Assembly (NCBI GenBank): GCA_002336085.1
Contig: DDEH01000053.1
Location: 9,425 to 28,560, forward strand
Length of the DNA: 19,136 nucleotides
DNA from: Flavobacteriales bacterium UBA1959
Lineage (GTDB): Bacteria; Bacteroidota; Bacteroidia; Flavobacteriales_D; Sanyastnellaceae
Direction of reading: 5' to 3'
Positions within the stretch are counted from its first letter, which is position 1. Every line of letters begins with the position of its first letter. Below, in pieces: positions 1-7,125 of this stretch. A program made the position numbers and the translations under genes. The notes below the pieces were generated by a model. The model was given only the letters and a program-made list of their open reading frames with translations, was not told where the DNA came from and searched no databases.

Positions 1-82
1 TATCTATCCTGGCCATGCGCAATTAGGTTGCAGGTTGATTGTCCTGTGAGTTTTGTTATTCGAGACCCAATTCAAAAACACC

Positions 83-115
83 TTTGCAAACATCCGAATT
101 CCATCCCTTTCTTTG
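83..115 (+). promoter_or_regulatory. Possible topA promoter (Bacteroidota-type -33/-7)
   Basis: A TTTG at 83-86 is followed after 21 bases by TTTCTTTG at 108-115, one mismatch from the Bacteroidota housekeeping -7 consensus TAnnTTTG. Transcription from it would give a short leader of about 15 bases before the topA ATG at 138. The bases before 83 carry no gene that I can recognise. The pattern is short and degenerate, so this is a weak call. Confidence 0.3.
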
Positions 116-137
116 CATTCCTTATTAAACGTTCTCC

Positions 138-2462
138 ATGTCGAAAAATTTAGTCATCGTCGAGTCCCCTGCAAAAGCCAAGACCATTGAAGGATACTTG
201 GGCAAAGATTTTGTGGTCAAGTCGAGTTACGGGCACATCCGTGACCTCTCCAAAGGGAATGAAAGTGTCGATGTAGAGAAAGGGTTTGAACCCAAGTATG
301 TAGTTTCCGATGACAAAAAGCAATTGGTCAAAGAACTGAAGCAAGCGGCAAAGAAGGCAGAAATTGTGTGGCTCGCGACGGACGAGGACCGAGAGGGAGA
401 GGCCATTTCTTGGCACCTTGCAGAAACACTCGAGTTAAAACCCGAAGCGACAAAACGAATTGTTTTCTCTGAGATTACGAAAAAAGCCATTCTTAAAGCC
501 ATTGAGCGGCCACGTGAAGTGGACGTAAACCTGGTCAACGCACAACAAGCGCGAAGAATCTTGGATCGACTCGTTGGTTTTGATTTGAGTCCGGTGTTGT
601 GGCGAAAGATCAAGCCAGGATTGAGCGCGGGTCGAGTTCAATCCGTCGCTGTCCGCATTATTGTCGAGCGGGAGAGAGAAATAGGTCAGTTCAAACCAAA
701 AACTGATTTCCGCGTAGTTGGAGAATTTGAGGTGGATAAATTGGGAATCAAGGCTCCTTTGAACAAGCGGTTCGGATCTGAGGAGGAGGCTGCGGCGTTT
801 GTTCAAGATTGCGTGGGAGCAAGCCATACCGTTGACTCCATAGAGATGAAGCCAACTTCCAGAAAACCAACGGCTCCATTCACAACGTCGACGCTTCAAC
901 AAGAGGCGTCGCGCAAGTTGGGTTTTTCTGTGAGCCGAACGATGCGTGTTGCTCAATCGCTCTACGAGTCTGGTCTAATCACTTACATGCGAACGGACAG
1001 CACCAACTTGAGCGATGATGCATTGGAACAAGCCAAGGGCTATATCATGTCGACCTTTGGAGATCTTTATTCCAATCCACAACAGTACCGCGGCAAAAAA
1101 GCCAAGGGAGCGCAAGAGGCGCACGAGGCCATTCGACCTTCCGATTTATCGCAAAACTCCACGACGGGCGAGCGCGACCAGGTCCGTTTGTATGATTTGA
1201 TTTGGAAGCGAGCCATTTCATCGCAAATGGCCAATGCCAAACTTGAAAATACAACCGCGGTAATTTCAATTTCAACTCGGCCTGAGGTGTTCCAAGCGAA
1301 AGGCCAAGTAATCACCTTCGATGGTTTTCTCAAAGTTTACCTCGAAGGCAACGACGAAGAAGAGGACAAGGACAAGGACAAAGACAAGGACAACCGTCTT
1401 CCATCAATGACAGTTGGCCAAAGTCTTCCTCGAAACAAAGTCATTGCAACCCAAAGGTTTTCAAAACACGCTCCGAGATTTACTGAGGCGAGCCTTGTGA
1501 AACGACTTGAAGAACTGGGCATCGGCCGACCTTCAACATACGCTCCGACTGTAAGTACTGTTCAAAAACGTGGCTATGTGGAGAAAGGAGATCGGGATGG
1601 AACACCGCGCGACTTTCAAGTGATTGCTCTGGAAAATGACAAGGTAATTGCCTCAACAGAAACGGAGAATACGGGGGTGGAGCGTGCAAAACTCTTCCCT
1701 ACAGACATCGGTATTGTAGTGAATGATTTTTTGATTCAACACTTTGATCAAATCATGGATTTCAACTTCACTGCTGATGTTGAGGGCCAGTTTGATGTGA
1801 TTGCCCAAGGAAACATGGACTGGAGAACCATGTTGACTTCGTTCTACAAAGGCTTCAAAAAGGATGTCGACGAAACCAAGGAAAATGCCGAGCGTGCCTC
1901 TGGCGAGCGCATTCTGGGCAAGCACCCTGAGAATGGAAAGACCATCCTTGTTCGAATTGGTCGATATGGTCCAATGGCTCAAATTGGCGATCCGGAAGAT
2001 GAGGAGAAGGAGTTTGCGTCAATGCTCAAGACACAAAGTCTCGAGAGCATAACACTCGAAGAGGCTCTGGACTTGTTCAAACTTCCCCGAAAGCTGGGCG
2101 AGTTGGAAGACAAAGTGGTCACAGCCGCAATAGGACGATTTGGCCCCTATGTTCGACATGATGGTTCCTTCGTGTCCATCAAAGCAGACGATGGAGATGA
2201 TCCACACACAATCACGCTCGAACGAGCGATTGAATTGGTATTGGCAAAGCGAGCGGCAGATGCAAAAGCACTGATCAAAGTATTTGAAGAAGATGAGACT
2301 GTCCGTATCTTGGAAGGGCGTTATGGACCGTATATCAAGGCAGGTAAAAAGAACGTGAAAATTCCGAAAACGGAAGAGCCATTGTCCATCGACTGGGCTC
2401 GCGCGCAAGAGTTGATTGAGGAGGCTGCTAAGCGGCCTCCACGCAAGCGAAAAAAGAGCTAA
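138..2462 (+). CDS. topA: DNA topoisomerase I (type IA)
   Basis: Relaxes negatively supercoiled DNA by transient single-strand cleavage. The N-terminal Toprim domain is clear: VIVESPAKAKTIEGYLG at the start with catalytic Glu9, and TDEDREGE at residues 81-88 supplying the metal-binding acidic residues. The active-site tyrosine is Tyr283 in LITYMRTDSTNLS. After the core, three repeats of the Toprim C-terminal type (about residues 590-620, 648-684 and 714-746, each with a GRYGP or GRFGP motif) replace the zinc ribbons of the E. coli enzyme. This zinc-free layout is usual in Bacteroidota. A basic tail ends the protein. The length of 774 aa fits the family. An Asp-Lys repeat at residues 410-419 is unusual and listed separately. 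The ATG at 138 is chosen because the conserved N-terminus begins directly there. Confidence 0.97.
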   Translation: MSKNLVIVESPAKAKTIEGYLGKDFVVKSSYGHIRDLSKGNESVDVEKGFEPKYVVSDDKKQLVKELKQAAKKAEIVWLATDEDREGEAISWHLAETLELKPEATKRIVFSEITKKAILKAIERPREVDVNLVNAQQARRILDRLVGFDLSPVLWRKIKPGLSAGRVQSVAVRIIVEREREIGQFKPKTDFRVVGEFEVDKLGIKAPLNKRFGSEEEAAAFVQDCVGASHTVDSIEMKPTSRKPTAPFTTSTLQQEASRKLGFSVSRTMRVAQSLYESGLITYMRTDSTNLSDDALEQAKGYIMSTFGDLYSNPQQYRGKKAKGAQEAHEAIRPSDLSQNSTTGERDQVRLYDLIWKRAISSQMANAKLENTTAVISISTRPEVFQAKGQVITFDGFLKVYLEGNDEEEDKDKDKDKDNRLPSMTVGQSLPRNKVIATQRFSKHAPRFTEASLVKRLEELGIGRPSTYAPTVSTVQKRGYVEKGDRDGTPRDFQVIALENDKVIASTETENTGVERAKLFPTDIGIVVNDFLIQHFDQIMDFNFTADVEGQFDVIAQGNMDWRTMLTSFYKGFKKDVDETKENAERASGERILGKHPENGKTILVRIGRYGPMAQIGDPEDEEKEFASMLKTQSLESITLEEALDLFKLPRKLGELEDKVVTAAIGRFGPYVRHDGSFVSIKADDGDDPHTITLERAIELVLAKRAADAKALIKVFEEDETVRILEGRYGPYIKAGKKNVKIPKTEEPLSIDWARAQELIEEAAKRPPRKRKKS
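1365..1394 (+). repeat. In-frame hexanucleotide tandem repeat (GACAAR) within topA
   Basis: Four tandem copies of GACAAG/GACAAA plus a fifth GACAAC encode an alternating Asp-Lys stretch that follows a Glu-rich run. The period of six keeps the reading frame, so copy number could vary between strains without breaking topA. It lies between the active-site region and the C-terminal repeats, probably in a surface loop. Confidence 0.85.
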
Positions 2463-2529
2463 AACAAGAGAAATAATCCCCGTTTCAGTGTCAGCAACCT
2501 TCAATAGCTGATACAAAAACCCCTCATCT

Positions 2530-2549
2530 TAGCCGCGATATTGCGGCTA
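2530..2549 (+). promoter_or_regulatory. Hairpin abutting the start codon of the arginase-like gene
   Basis: TAGCCGC at 2530-2536 and GCGGCTA at 2543-2549 are perfect 7-base inverted complements around a 6-base loop (GATATT). The 3' arm ends on the A of the ATG at 2549. Folded in mRNA, this GC-rich stem would sit directly on the initiation site. The loop region ATATTGC also resembles a weak Bacteroidota -7 element, so a DNA-level role is an alternative. There is no T-tract, so it is not a terminator. Confidence 0.4.
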
Positions 2550-3721
2550 TGTTGGAAGGCATTTATGATCTTTTTGAATCGGTCAACACCCCTCACTATT
2601 CCAATGCGGATGGGTCGCAGCGAATAGCTGACAGGATGGACGTGCACCGATTTGACCATCAACCCGAGCTAGAAGGTGTCAAGGTAGTCCTGTTTGGAGT
2701 TTTGGACGGGCGAAAAAGCGGAGATAATGAAGGCTGCGGCGGAGCGCCACAGAGCATCCGTGAATGCTTGTATCGACTCACCCCACATCATCATTGGAAT
2801 GCCACAGTAGATTTGGGCGACTTACGGCCCGGCATCACAGAGGCCGACACAGCGGCAGCCGTGCAATCGGTCTCAGCTGAACTGATGCAAATGGGAATCA
2901 TTCCCATCGTAATCGGAGGCGGACAAAATTGGACATCCTCACTCTACCGCGCACTCGAACCATTTGGCGCACCCGTTGAAATGGTAACAGTTGACGCACG
3001 ATTGGACTTTGGCGCCGACCCTGATGATTCCAATTCCCGGAATTTCATGAATGACATCATCCTTCATGAGCCCAATTATTTGTTTGACTACACCAACATT
3101 GGACACCAAGGTTACCTTACCGACCCAGACACATTGGAACTGCTGGAAAAGATGCAGTTCAGCTCAGTCCGATTAGGCACTGTAATGTCGGAGGTACATC
3201 GGATGGAGCCCATTTTTCGGGATGCTGATTTGGTATCATTCGACGCGGGCGCAATCAGAGGGAGCGACCATACTGCCCATAGCGAAGCAGGCCCGAACGG
3301 AATCGATGCCGCTACGGCTTGCCGCCTCGCCCGTTACGCGGGGATGAGTGATCGCGTGAAAAGCATTGGATTCTTCGAACACAACCCCGACTTGGATCGA
3401 CGCAACCTAGGAGCACAATTGATGGCGCAATTAATTTGGCACGCACTTGACGGAGTTTATGCTCAAAAAGCAGACTACCCAAAGTGCAGCTTAGATGAGT
3501 ACACAAAATATGTAATCGATTTGGACGAAGTGGACCAAGAGATTATCTTTCACAAGAGTCCTAAAAGTGACCGGTGGTGGATGGAAATTCCTTACCCACC
3601 ACAAAAAGGAAACCACAAAAGAAGGACACATCTCGTCAGTTGTGGCCATGACGACTACCTCGAAGCCACGCATGGAAAGCTTCCTGAACGTTGGTGGGAT
3701 ACCTTCAAAAAGCTTGCTTAA
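2549..3721 (+). CDS. Arginase/formimidoylglutamase-family protein with degenerate metal site
   Basis: Ureohydrolase-fold protein of 390 aa. The three family motifs are recognisable but altered. GGGHD is GGGQN (residues 123-127). DAHxD is DARLD (149-153). SxDxD is SFDAG (230-234). Three of the six manganese ligands of arginase are therefore replaced (His to Gln126, His to Arg151, Asp to Gly234), while Asp149, Asp153 and Asp232 remain. Glu277 in GFFEHNPDLD matches the conserved Glu of the last motif. Such proteins are usually annotated as formimidoylglutamase, but binuclear manganese hydrolysis looks unlikely here. There is no signal peptide, so it is probably cytoplasmic. The gene starts 86 bases after topA and is followed, after 120 bases, by the T9SS core locus on the same strand. 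From memory, related degenerate arginase homologues sit at this position in other Bacteroidota. The function is unknown; a binding or scaffold role is only a guess. Confidence 0.75.
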   Translation: MLEGIYDLFESVNTPHYSNADGSQRIADRMDVHRFDHQPELEGVKVVLFGVLDGRKSGDNEGCGGAPQSIRECLYRLTPHHHWNATVDLGDLRPGITEADTAAAVQSVSAELMQMGIIPIVIGGGQNWTSSLYRALEPFGAPVEMVTVDARLDFGADPDDSNSRNFMNDIILHEPNYLFDYTNIGHQGYLTDPDTLELLEKMQFSSVRLGTVMSEVHRMEPIFRDADLVSFDAGAIRGSDHTAHSEAGPNGIDAATACRLARYAGMSDRVKSIGFFEHNPDLDRRNLGAQLMAQLIWHALDGVYAQKADYPKCSLDEYTKYVIDLDEVDQEIIFHKSPKSDRWWMEIPYPPQKGNHKRRTHLVSCGHDDYLEATHGKLPERWWDTFKKLA

Positions 3722-3841
3722 AAAGAACGCCTTTTCAGATAATTTTCAGCCTCAAATTCACAAGTTTTAGAATTTCTCTATATTAGCGTTCTTGAGCCAG
3801 TATGGCTTTTAAGAAAACCTGCTGATAACCAACTAGTTAAA

Positions 3842-4801
3842 ATGACTCGAATCCTCCTGCTCGCGTGCTTTTCTTTGGCAATCGTTTCCACAACGGTCGC
3901 TCAACAAGACCCGCAATTCACTCAGTGGTACATGGAACCTGCATCGTTCAATCCAGCCGTTGCCGGCAACAGTGATTTGACATGCGTTTCAGGAACATAC
4001 CGCAACCAATGGGAAGGTTTGGATCGAGACCCTAATACAAGCATGCTAACAGCTCACTCCTTCGTGGATGCGCTTAAAGGAGGCGTATTGTTGAGTTTTT
4101 ATCAAGATGCTTTGGGTCAAGAGACAAATACTCTGGGCAAAGTAGGATATGCATATCATCTTGAACCTCTCTCGAGTGGTGCGATTGTGAGCCTTGGACT
4201 GTCAGCGAGCATGTTCTCAAAAACTCTTGGAAACGATTGGGTAGCCATCGACGATTACACCCAAGACCAAGCGATTCCAAACAACAAAACGAGTTCCAGC
4301 GCCATAGACCTCGATTTCGGGGTGTTTGTCCGCAAACCGGGCTCCTTCTATGCAGGGTTAAGTGCTACGCATGTCCTGGAAACGGAGCTTGCAGATTTGA
4401 GCATGCAACCGCGCCGTCACATTTATGCCATGGGAGGATACAACCATCCGTTGGATGGGGATTACCTCGTTTTGCGCACGAATGTTCTTGCGAAAACTGA
4501 CCTGAGCGCGACCATTGCCGATATCAATGTAAATGTCCTTTGGGACAACATGATTTGGGCCGGTTTGAGCTGGAGACCAACTGATGCAATAGCCCCTACA
4601 TTCGGAGTGGAGTATGCCATGGAAGACAAGCAGCGTAACACCTACTCGAAGCAAGTTTTTCGTCTCGGATATTCCTATGATACGACCACTTCTGAATTAC
4701 GGAACTACTCCTCTGGTTCTCACGAAGTGTTCCTTAGTTACTGTTTCAAATTCGAGAGCATTCCGGTGAAGAATCGATATGCAAACCCTCGATTCCTCTA
4801 A
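3842..4801 (+). CDS. porP: PorP/SprF family T9SS outer-membrane protein
   Basis: Member of the PorP/SprF family of outer-membrane beta-barrel proteins of the type IX secretion system. It begins with a signal peptide (residues 1-20, hydrophobic core LLLACFSLAIV, predicted cut after TVA). The mature N-terminus, QQDPQFTQWYMEPASFNPAV, carries the family hallmark QYMxNPxxxNPA in slightly changed form (QWYMEPASFNPAVAG). The rest alternates polar and aromatic residues as in a barrel and ends in a Phe- and Leu-containing strand. The length of 319 aa is typical. It lies 74 bases upstream of gldK, the same order as porP-porKLMN in Porphyromonas gingivalis. Genomes of this phylum often hold many paralogues, but the linkage to gldKLMN supports this one as the core PorP. 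A 120-base gap precedes it and holds no clear promoter. Confidence 0.9.
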   Translation: MTRILLLACFSLAIVSTTVAQQDPQFTQWYMEPASFNPAVAGNSDLTCVSGTYRNQWEGLDRDPNTSMLTAHSFVDALKGGVLLSFYQDALGQETNTLGKVGYAYHLEPLSSGAIVSLGLSASMFSKTLGNDWVAIDDYTQDQAIPNNKTSSSAIDLDFGVFVRKPGSFYAGLSATHVLETELADLSMQPRRHIYAMGGYNHPLDGDYLVLRTNVLAKTDLSATIADINVNVLWDNMIWAGLSWRPTDAIAPTFGVEYAMEDKQRNTYSKQVFRLGYSYDTTTSELRNYSSGSHEVFLSYCFKFESIPVKNRYANPRFL

Positions 4802-4804
4802 GTA

Positions 4805-4820
4805 ACCTATAATAATAGGT
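4805..4820 (+). promoter_or_regulatory. Small inverted repeat between porP and gldK
   Basis: ACCTAT and ATAGGT flank a 4-base AATA loop in the 74-base gap between porP and gldK, starting four bases after the porP stop codon. The stem is short and AT-rich and lacks a T-tract, so termination is unlikely. It could stabilise the 3' end of porP mRNA or be a protein-binding dyad, or be chance. Confidence 0.25.
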
Positions 4821-4875
4821 AACCATTCGGAGTTATTATTCGTAATCCACTTAGGATTCACAGCCTGCAAGCAAC

Positions 4876-6240
4876 ATGAAAAAGACACTCATTATTCTCA
4901 TCACAGCCGCAACACTGTTCGGCTGCTACGCCGGACCCCAAGGCGAATTGGTTGGAGTTTACCCCCGAGAAAACTGGATTCAAGTAAATCCCTATGGGAT
5001 GAACTACATCCACCTCGGATCGTACACCATGGGGCCAAGTGATCAAGATGTCCCTTTTGCATTGAACACACGATCGAAGACAGTGAGCATTCCCGCTTTT
5101 TACATGGATGTTCATGAGATCTCGAACAACGAATACCGTCAGTTTACCGAATGGGTAAAAGATTCACTTTTTCGGAATACGCTTGCGGAAGATGACAATG
5201 AGGACTTCTTCTTCGCCGAAGACGCTTTAGGCAGAGAGTTGGACCGATTCATTGACAAAGGTTACATCCTAAATTGGGAGACGCCGATCGATTGGGCAGA
5301 CGAAGATATTTTCGATTTGCTCTACGACGAATACTTCTTGCAGGGTTCTGACCAATTTTACAACCAAGCGAGCTATGATACGCGAAAGCTGAATTATCGC
5401 TACTGGTGGATGAACTACCAAGCTGCGGCAGGAAAAGGCGGTCTTGATGAAGAATATGGCGAAGTAAACAGCCTGAATCAATTGCACAGTATCCGCGGGC
5501 ACAGCGATCGATCGCAGTTTGTCATCGAAGAAACCATCAATATATATCCGGACACTTTGGTTTGGGTTCGAGACTACACTTACTCTTATGCAGAGGACAT
5601 GATGCAATACTTCTACCATCCGGCGTACGACAATTATCCTGTCGTAGGTGTTACATGGAGCCAGGCGAAGGCATTTAACTCATGGAGGACGCAGTTGATG
5701 AATAATTACCGAGGCAGCAATGGACAATCCGATGTCCAGAGATTCCGTCTGCCCACTGAGGCAGAATGGGAATATGCAGCACGAGGTGGATTGCAATTGA
5801 GCCCCTTCCCATGGGGTGGACCATACATGCGCAATGCGCAAGGGTGTCCGCTTGCAAATTTCAAGCCTATGCGTGGTGATTATGTGGAAGACGGTGCGAT
5901 CCGAACCGTGTCTACAGACAGCTACAGCCCAAACGATTATGGATTGTTTAATATGGCCGGAAATGTCGCAGAATGGACAAGCACTGCGTTCGATGAGACC
6001 GTGTATGACTTTTCTCACGATTTGAGCCCAGAATACAGTTACCAAGCCAAAGTCGATGACCCTCCCACACTGCATCGCAAGGTCATTCGCGGAGGATCAT
6101 GGAAGGACATTGGATACTATTGTCAAACAGGAACACGTTCTTTTGAATACCGCGACACGAGCAAAGCCTATGTCGGATTCAGAAGTGTGATGACATATAT
6201 GGGACGCGGAAAGAGCGGCTCACCCGAAGATTGGAACTAA
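4876..6240 (+). CDS. gldK: T9SS ring lipoprotein GldK/PorK
   Basis: Outer-membrane lipoprotein that, with GldN/PorN, builds the large periplasmic ring of the type IX secretion system. The N-terminus MKKTLIILITAATLFGC is a lipoprotein signal with Cys17 as the lipidated residue; Phe at -2 of the lipobox is slightly atypical. The body is a formylglycine-generating-enzyme/sulfatase-modifying fold: DVHEISNNEYRQF early, YPVVGVTWSQA at about residue 254, RLPTEAEWEYAARGG at about 291, GLFNMAGNVAEW at about 356, and RGGSW at 405-409. The position of the first catalytic cysteine of true formylglycine-generating enzymes is Asp411, and only the second (Cys416) is present, so the fold is structural here, as is known for GldK. 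The length of 454 aa is normal. It is the first of four consecutive gld genes. Confidence 0.95.
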   Translation: MKKTLIILITAATLFGCYAGPQGELVGVYPRENWIQVNPYGMNYIHLGSYTMGPSDQDVPFALNTRSKTVSIPAFYMDVHEISNNEYRQFTEWVKDSLFRNTLAEDDNEDFFFAEDALGRELDRFIDKGYILNWETPIDWADEDIFDLLYDEYFLQGSDQFYNQASYDTRKLNYRYWWMNYQAAAGKGGLDEEYGEVNSLNQLHSIRGHSDRSQFVIEETINIYPDTLVWVRDYTYSYAEDMMQYFYHPAYDNYPVVGVTWSQAKAFNSWRTQLMNNYRGSNGQSDVQRFRLPTEAEWEYAARGGLQLSPFPWGGPYMRNAQGCPLANFKPMRGDYVEDGAIRTVSTDSYSPNDYGLFNMAGNVAEWTSTAFDETVYDFSHDLSPEYSYQAKVDDPPTLHRKVIRGGSWKDIGYYCQTGTRSFEYRDTSKAYVGFRSVMTYMGRGKSGSPEDWN

Positions 6241-6327
6241 ACACAATCTTTAATACAATGCATGTGACTCAGCGCATGATTGATAGACTTGAAACGAATT
6301 GAAACCTTATTTAAAGACTTTTTTGAA

Positions 6328-7083
6328 ATGAAACCAGGAAGCAAAGGCTGGAAAAACTTAATGGCGAAGATGTACGGTATTGGTGCATCTGTCGTAATTA
6401 TTGGAGCGCTATTTAAAATTAATCACTACCCCTTCGCTTCGGAGATGTTGATTGTAGGATTAGGCACGGAGGCCATCATCTTTTTCTTTTCAGCTTTTGA
6501 AAAGCAGCATGAAGAGCCAGATTGGTCCTTGGTTTACCCTGAACTCGCAACACCTGCAGACGGTTCACCTCCCAAGAAAAATGTCACTGGACAGCTGGAC
6601 GATATGCTCGGGCAGGCCAACATTGAATCGGGACTCATTGAGCGACTCGGAGATGGCATGCGCCACCTCGGTGATCAAGCAGCAAAAATGGGAGAAGCAG
6701 CGGACGTCTCAGCCGCGGCAAAAGACTATGGAAAAGCGCTTAACTCAGCAACTTCGAACGTCAGCCAACTTGCCGACGATTACTCGAAAGTGTCTGAATC
6801 ACTAACAGGTTTGGAGCAGGCCGGAGAAATGAGCTCAACCGTCAGCAGCTCGATGCAATTAATGACAGAAAACCTGTCATCACTCAATGAAATGTACGGA
6901 GTACAGCTCGATCAATTGAAGGTCAATGCTGAGCTTTATTCAGGCATGGGCGAGCTCGTTCAAAATCTTAATGATTCCGTCGAAGACACAATAGCGTACA
7001 AAGAGAACATCGCCGAACTTTCCAAGAATTTGGCATCTCTCAATACCGTGTATGGCAACATGCTAAATGCCATGGGTCGATAA
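6328..7083 (+). CDS. gldL: T9SS/gliding motor inner-membrane protein GldL
   Basis: Inner-membrane stator-like subunit that with GldM converts proton-motive force into work for secretion and gliding. Two transmembrane helices near the N-terminus are followed by a cytoplasmic, largely helical domain of about 180 residues. Numbering from ATG 6328, charged residues inside or next to the helices are Lys30 and His33 in GALFKINHYP, Glu48 in GLGTEAIIFF and Glu58 after the second helix. They align with residues important in Flavobacterium johnsoniae GldL. The open frame extends upstream to TTG 6280, immediately after an in-frame TGA at 6277. I prefer ATG 6328 (251 aa) because it leaves only a short basic segment (SKGWKNLMAKMYGIGA) before the first helix, as in known GldL proteins. 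The gap to gldK is then 87 bases. Confidence 0.93.
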   Translation: MKPGSKGWKNLMAKMYGIGASVVIIGALFKINHYPFASEMLIVGLGTEAIIFFFSAFEKQHEEPDWSLVYPELATPADGSPPKKNVTGQLDDMLGQANIESGLIERLGDGMRHLGDQAAKMGEAADVSAAAKDYGKALNSATSNVSQLADDYSKVSESLTGLEQAGEMSSTVSSSMQLMTENLSSLNEMYGVQLDQLKVNAELYSGMGELVQNLNDSVEDTIAYKENIAELSKNLASLNTVYGNMLNAMGR

Positions 7084-7125
7084 GCTTTGTTGCTTACGAT
7101 GATTTACTACTATTAAGAATCAACC

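Noticed and set aside
435..956. Open frame of 173 codons on the minus strand within topA
   Set aside because: Antisense shadow of the Toprim and core region of topA, with no plausible protein features.
3723..3793. AAGAACGC and GCGTTCTT inverted arms in the gap before porP
   Set aside because: The arms are eight bases but 55 bases apart with no supporting structure between them and no T-tract. Such a pair is likely by chance in a 120-base AT-rich gap.
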